From the NCBI GenBank assembly GCA_005881295.1, contig VBHS01000232.1, positions 1-6,180 on the forward strand: a stretch of DNA of 6,180 nucleotides, written 5' to 3'. The DNA is from Chloroflexota bacterium (GTDB taxonomy: Bacteria; Chloroflexota; Ktedonobacteria; Ktedonobacterales; Ktedonobacteraceae). The position numbers were made by a program, and so were the translations under genes. Below the pieces are notes generated by a model, which saw nothing but the letters and a program-made list of their open reading frames with translations, was not told the origin of the DNA and did no database searches. Shown piece after piece: positions 4,101-6,180 of the stretch. The first letter of the stretch is position 1. Each line of letters begins with the position of its first letter.

Positions 4101-6180
4101 AGACTATGAGCAAGAACACCTGGTTCACAGCCCTATACGCACGCAATACCTGCGTATAAAAGAACAAAATCCTGACGCCATCCTCTTTTTTCGCATGGGC
4201 GACTTCTTTGAGTTGTTCGATGACGATGCCGAGATAGTTGCCCGCGAGCTGGAAATAGCCCTTACCCGGCGTGACTTTGGTCGCGGTGAAAAATCACCTA
4301 TGGCGGGCATACCGCATCATGCCGTCGATGGCTATATCGCGCGTTTAGTCAGCAAGGGTTACCGCGTCGCCGTCTGCGAACAGACAAGCGATCCCGCCCT
4401 CTCCAAAGGGCTGGTTGACCGCGAAGTGATCCGCATCGTCACGCCCGGCACCGTCATTGACCCCGCCATGCTGGCCGCCAAGCGCAATAACTTCCTCGCG
4501 GGTGTCGTCACTGGACGCGATGCCGTTGGCATCGCCTACGTCGATATCACTACCGGCGAATTCGCCGTGACACAGTTCAGTACCCCCGAGCCTGAACTCG
4601 CCCTCCAACAAGAACTTGCCCGCGTTGGACCAGCCGAAGTGATTATCGAAGCGCATTATAGTCGCCTCGGTAGCCGCAAGCGGCGCTGGTTGGCAACAGT
4701 AATGAATGAAAAGCAGGTCACGAAAATCGGCAGCAACGGTAACGCCAACGCCGAAATCCCCGACCTCGATGAGGAGGACGAGGATGACATTGCCCCGCTC
4801 ACGAAGCTACTCACCGGCGTCGCGGGACACGTCACTCCCTATGACGCTCGTTATTTCACCGAGGATGACGCCCGCCACCGCCTGCTCACACACTTCGAAG
4901 TCGCCTCCCTGGAAGGTTTCGGCTGTGCCCACCTCCCCCACGCCATCCGTGCCGCAGGTGCGGTCCTTGCCTATCTACAAGAGACACAAAAGGGCCTCTT
5001 GCAGCATCTCACCGCGCTGGAAACTTATTATACTAATGGCTTTATGACGCTCGACACCCACACGCGCCGCAACCTTGAACTCTTTGAGACCGGGCGCAGC
5101 GGCTCCGTCAAAGGCTCGTTGCTGTGGGTCCTCGACAAGACGCGCAGTCCTATGGGGGGGCGCTTGATGCGCCGCTGGATCAGCCAGCCGCTACTCGACA
5201 TCTCTATCCTTGAACAGCGACAGCAGGTTATCAGCGAACTGCTTGGCAATACGCTCTTACAGGCGCGACTGGTAGAAGCCCTCAAAAAGGCCGGTGACAT
5301 CGAACGTCTCACAAATCGTGTGCGCCAGCGCATCGCTTCGCCTCGTGACCTGGTAGCGCTGGCAAGTGGCCTGCGCGCCGCTGACGAGGTGCGCTCCTCG
5401 CTGCCTGAAAACGCGGCAGCGCAAATGCCATCACTTGTACAAATTATGCGGCGACTCTCCAACAACGACGACATCATTACACTCATCGAAAGCGCCATTG
5501 TCGATGAACCGCCCCTCAGCACATCCGAGGGAGGTGTCATTCGCCCCAGCTTCAGCGACGAGCTGGACCAGATCAAACACGCGTCAAAAGATGGGCAAAA
5601 GTGGATGGCCGAGTTGGAGCAGCGCGAGCGGCGACGCACCGGCATCAATAACCTCAAAGTCGGCTACAACAAAGGCCCCGGCTACTATATCGAGGTCACT
5701 AACGCCAACGCGAGCCGCGTCCCCGCTAACTATATTCGCAAACAGACCCTCACTAACAGTGAGCGCTACATCACGCCGGATCTGAAAGAATATGAGACCC
5801 TCATCCTCAACGCACAGGAACGCATCGGCAAGCTTGAGACTGAGCTCTTTGCCCAGTTGCGCGCCGATATCGCCATACACGCGGCCGAACAAATCCTCGA
5901 CACAGCCCACGCCATCGCCGAAATAGATGTCTATCTCAGCCTTGCCCAGGTTGCCGCCCAGCACAACTACTGCCGTCCACAGCTCAACGAGAGTGATACG
6001 ATCCATATCGTGGCCGGACGCCATCCCGTCGTAGAACAGGCCCAGGCAGAGACTCCTTTCATTCCCAATGATACCAATCTCTCCAATTCCGAAGCGCAAA
6101 TCTGCATCATCACTGGCCCCAACATGGCGGGTAAATCAACCTATTTACGCCAGGTGGCCCTGATCACGCTCATGGCCCAG
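4090..6180 (+). CDS. mutS: DNA mismatch repair ATPase MutS (3' partial)
   Basis: MutS recognises base mismatches and small loops and, after ADP-ATP exchange, slides along DNA to recruit MutL. The frame is open for 697 codons to the right edge. The mismatch-reading motif FRMGDFFELF carries the Phe-x-Glu pair as F39 and E41. The connector domain begins around REVIRIVTPGTVIDP; the core signature is FMTLDTHTRRNLELFE with SLLWVLDKTRSPMGGRLMRRW; the clamp contains NNLKVGYNKGPGYYIEVTN; and the ATPase Walker A GPNMAGKST is at 676-684. Walker B, the signature loop and the C-terminal end are outside the window. Walker A sits about 60 residues later than in E. coli MutS, partly because of an acidic linker (PDLDEEDEDD, about 224-233). 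The GTG start at 4090 is preceded by GGGGAG and an in-frame TAA (4084-4086). The first in-frame ATG, at 4195, would delete part of the mismatch domain. It overlaps the methyltransferase gene by 11 bases. Confidence 0.97.
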   Translation, partial: MLFKDYEQEHLVHSPIRTQYLRIKEQNPDAILFFRMGDFFELFDDDAEIVARELEIALTRRDFGRGEKSPMAGIPHHAVDGYIARLVSKGYRVAVCEQTSDPALSKGLVDREVIRIVTPGTVIDPAMLAAKRNNFLAGVVTGRDAVGIAYVDITTGEFAVTQFSTPEPELALQQELARVGPAEVIIEAHYSRLGSRKRRWLATVMNEKQVTKIGSNGNANAEIPDLDEEDEDDIAPLTKLLTGVAGHVTPYDARYFTEDDARHRLLTHFEVASLEGFGCAHLPHAIRAAGAVLAYLQETQKGLLQHLTALETYYTNGFMTLDTHTRRNLELFETGRSGSVKGSLLWVLDKTRSPMGGRLMRRWISQPLLDISILEQRQQVISELLGNTLLQARLVEALKKAGDIERLTNRVRQRIASPRDLVALASGLRAADEVRSSLPENAAAQMPSLVQIMRRLSNNDDIITLIESAIVDEPPLSTSEGGVIRPSFSDELDQIKHASKDGQKWMAELEQRERRRTGINNLKVGYNKGPGYYIEVTNANASRVPANYIRKQTLTNSERYITPDLKEYETLILNAQERIGKLETELFAQLRADIAIHAAEQILDTAHAIAEIDVYLSLAQVAAQHNYCRPQLNESDTIHIVAGRHPVVEQAQAETPFIPNDTNLSNSEAQICIITGPNMAGKSTYLRQVALITLMAQ

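Noticed and set aside
4106..4159. ATG 4106 just after the methyltransferase stop as a possible mutS start.
   Set aside because: It is in a different frame from MutS and stops at a TAA after 17 codons. The MutS frame begins at GTG 4090.
5028..6099. Long minus-strand open frames of 209 and 171 codons.
   Set aside because: They lie wholly opposite the mutS frame, which matches a known family throughout. Their products are Arg/Ser-rich or Gly/Asp/Val-rich shadow sequences.
3129..6180. The methyltransferase and mutS as part of a phage-defence island or restriction-modification system.
   Set aside because: No endonuclease, specificity subunit, integrase or repeat is visible in the window, and mutS is a housekeeping gene, so this cannot be supported here.

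Overview
The window looks like a bacterial chromosome segment of moderate G+C content, most likely from Chloroflexota (perhaps the Ktedonobacteria). That is an inference: the FtsW/RodA-family fragment has the PLTG…PFLSYGGSS / ANYIIIGILLRIS ending seen in actinobacterial and chloroflexal RodA-like proteins, and the MutS reads like a MutH-independent bacterial MutS1. No single marker settles the taxonomy.

Layout from left to right. (1) 1-621, plus strand: C-terminal half of a SEDS-family peptidoglycan polymerase, cut by the left edge. (2) 622-729: short intergenic region with one or two promoter candidates and a good ribosome binding site. (3) 730-2434, plus strand: one unrecognised long protein that appears split by a +1 frame change near 1352-1385. 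The N-terminal piece is in one frame (730-1488). The C-terminal piece is in the next (start unclear, 1388 used here, to 2434). A G/C-rich hairpin and a CCC-C run sit at the switch. (4) 2435-2560: convergent intergenic region with a 10-bp perfect hairpin that has a U-tract when read on the minus strand. (5) 2561-2926, minus strand: small two-helix membrane protein resembling the LapA/DUF1049 domain. (6) 2927-3128: divergent intergenic region with a very good sigma-70-type promoter (TTGACA-17-TACGAT) facing right. (7) 3129-4100, plus strand: beta-class DNA amino-methyltransferase (DPPY, HPTQKP and FDPFLGSG motifs) with no restriction endonuclease beside it inside the window. (8) 4090 to the right edge, plus strand: mutS, read from a GTG start that overlaps the methyltransferase stop by 11 bases, open for 697 codons and cut just after the Walker A motif.

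How the genes relate: the methyltransferase and mutS look like one transcription and translation unit driven from about 3061, which is the most interesting arrangement here because it places a DNA methylation enzyme directly upstream of the mismatch sensor. The SEDS protein belongs to cell-wall synthesis, and the LapA-like protein is probably an inner-membrane protein of unknown role. The split gene between them is unrecognised: charged and helical at its N-terminal end, very rich in Pro/Ser/Thr/Glu in its middle, and ending in a basic amphipathic tail. No tRNA, rRNA, CRISPR array or insertion sequence was seen.
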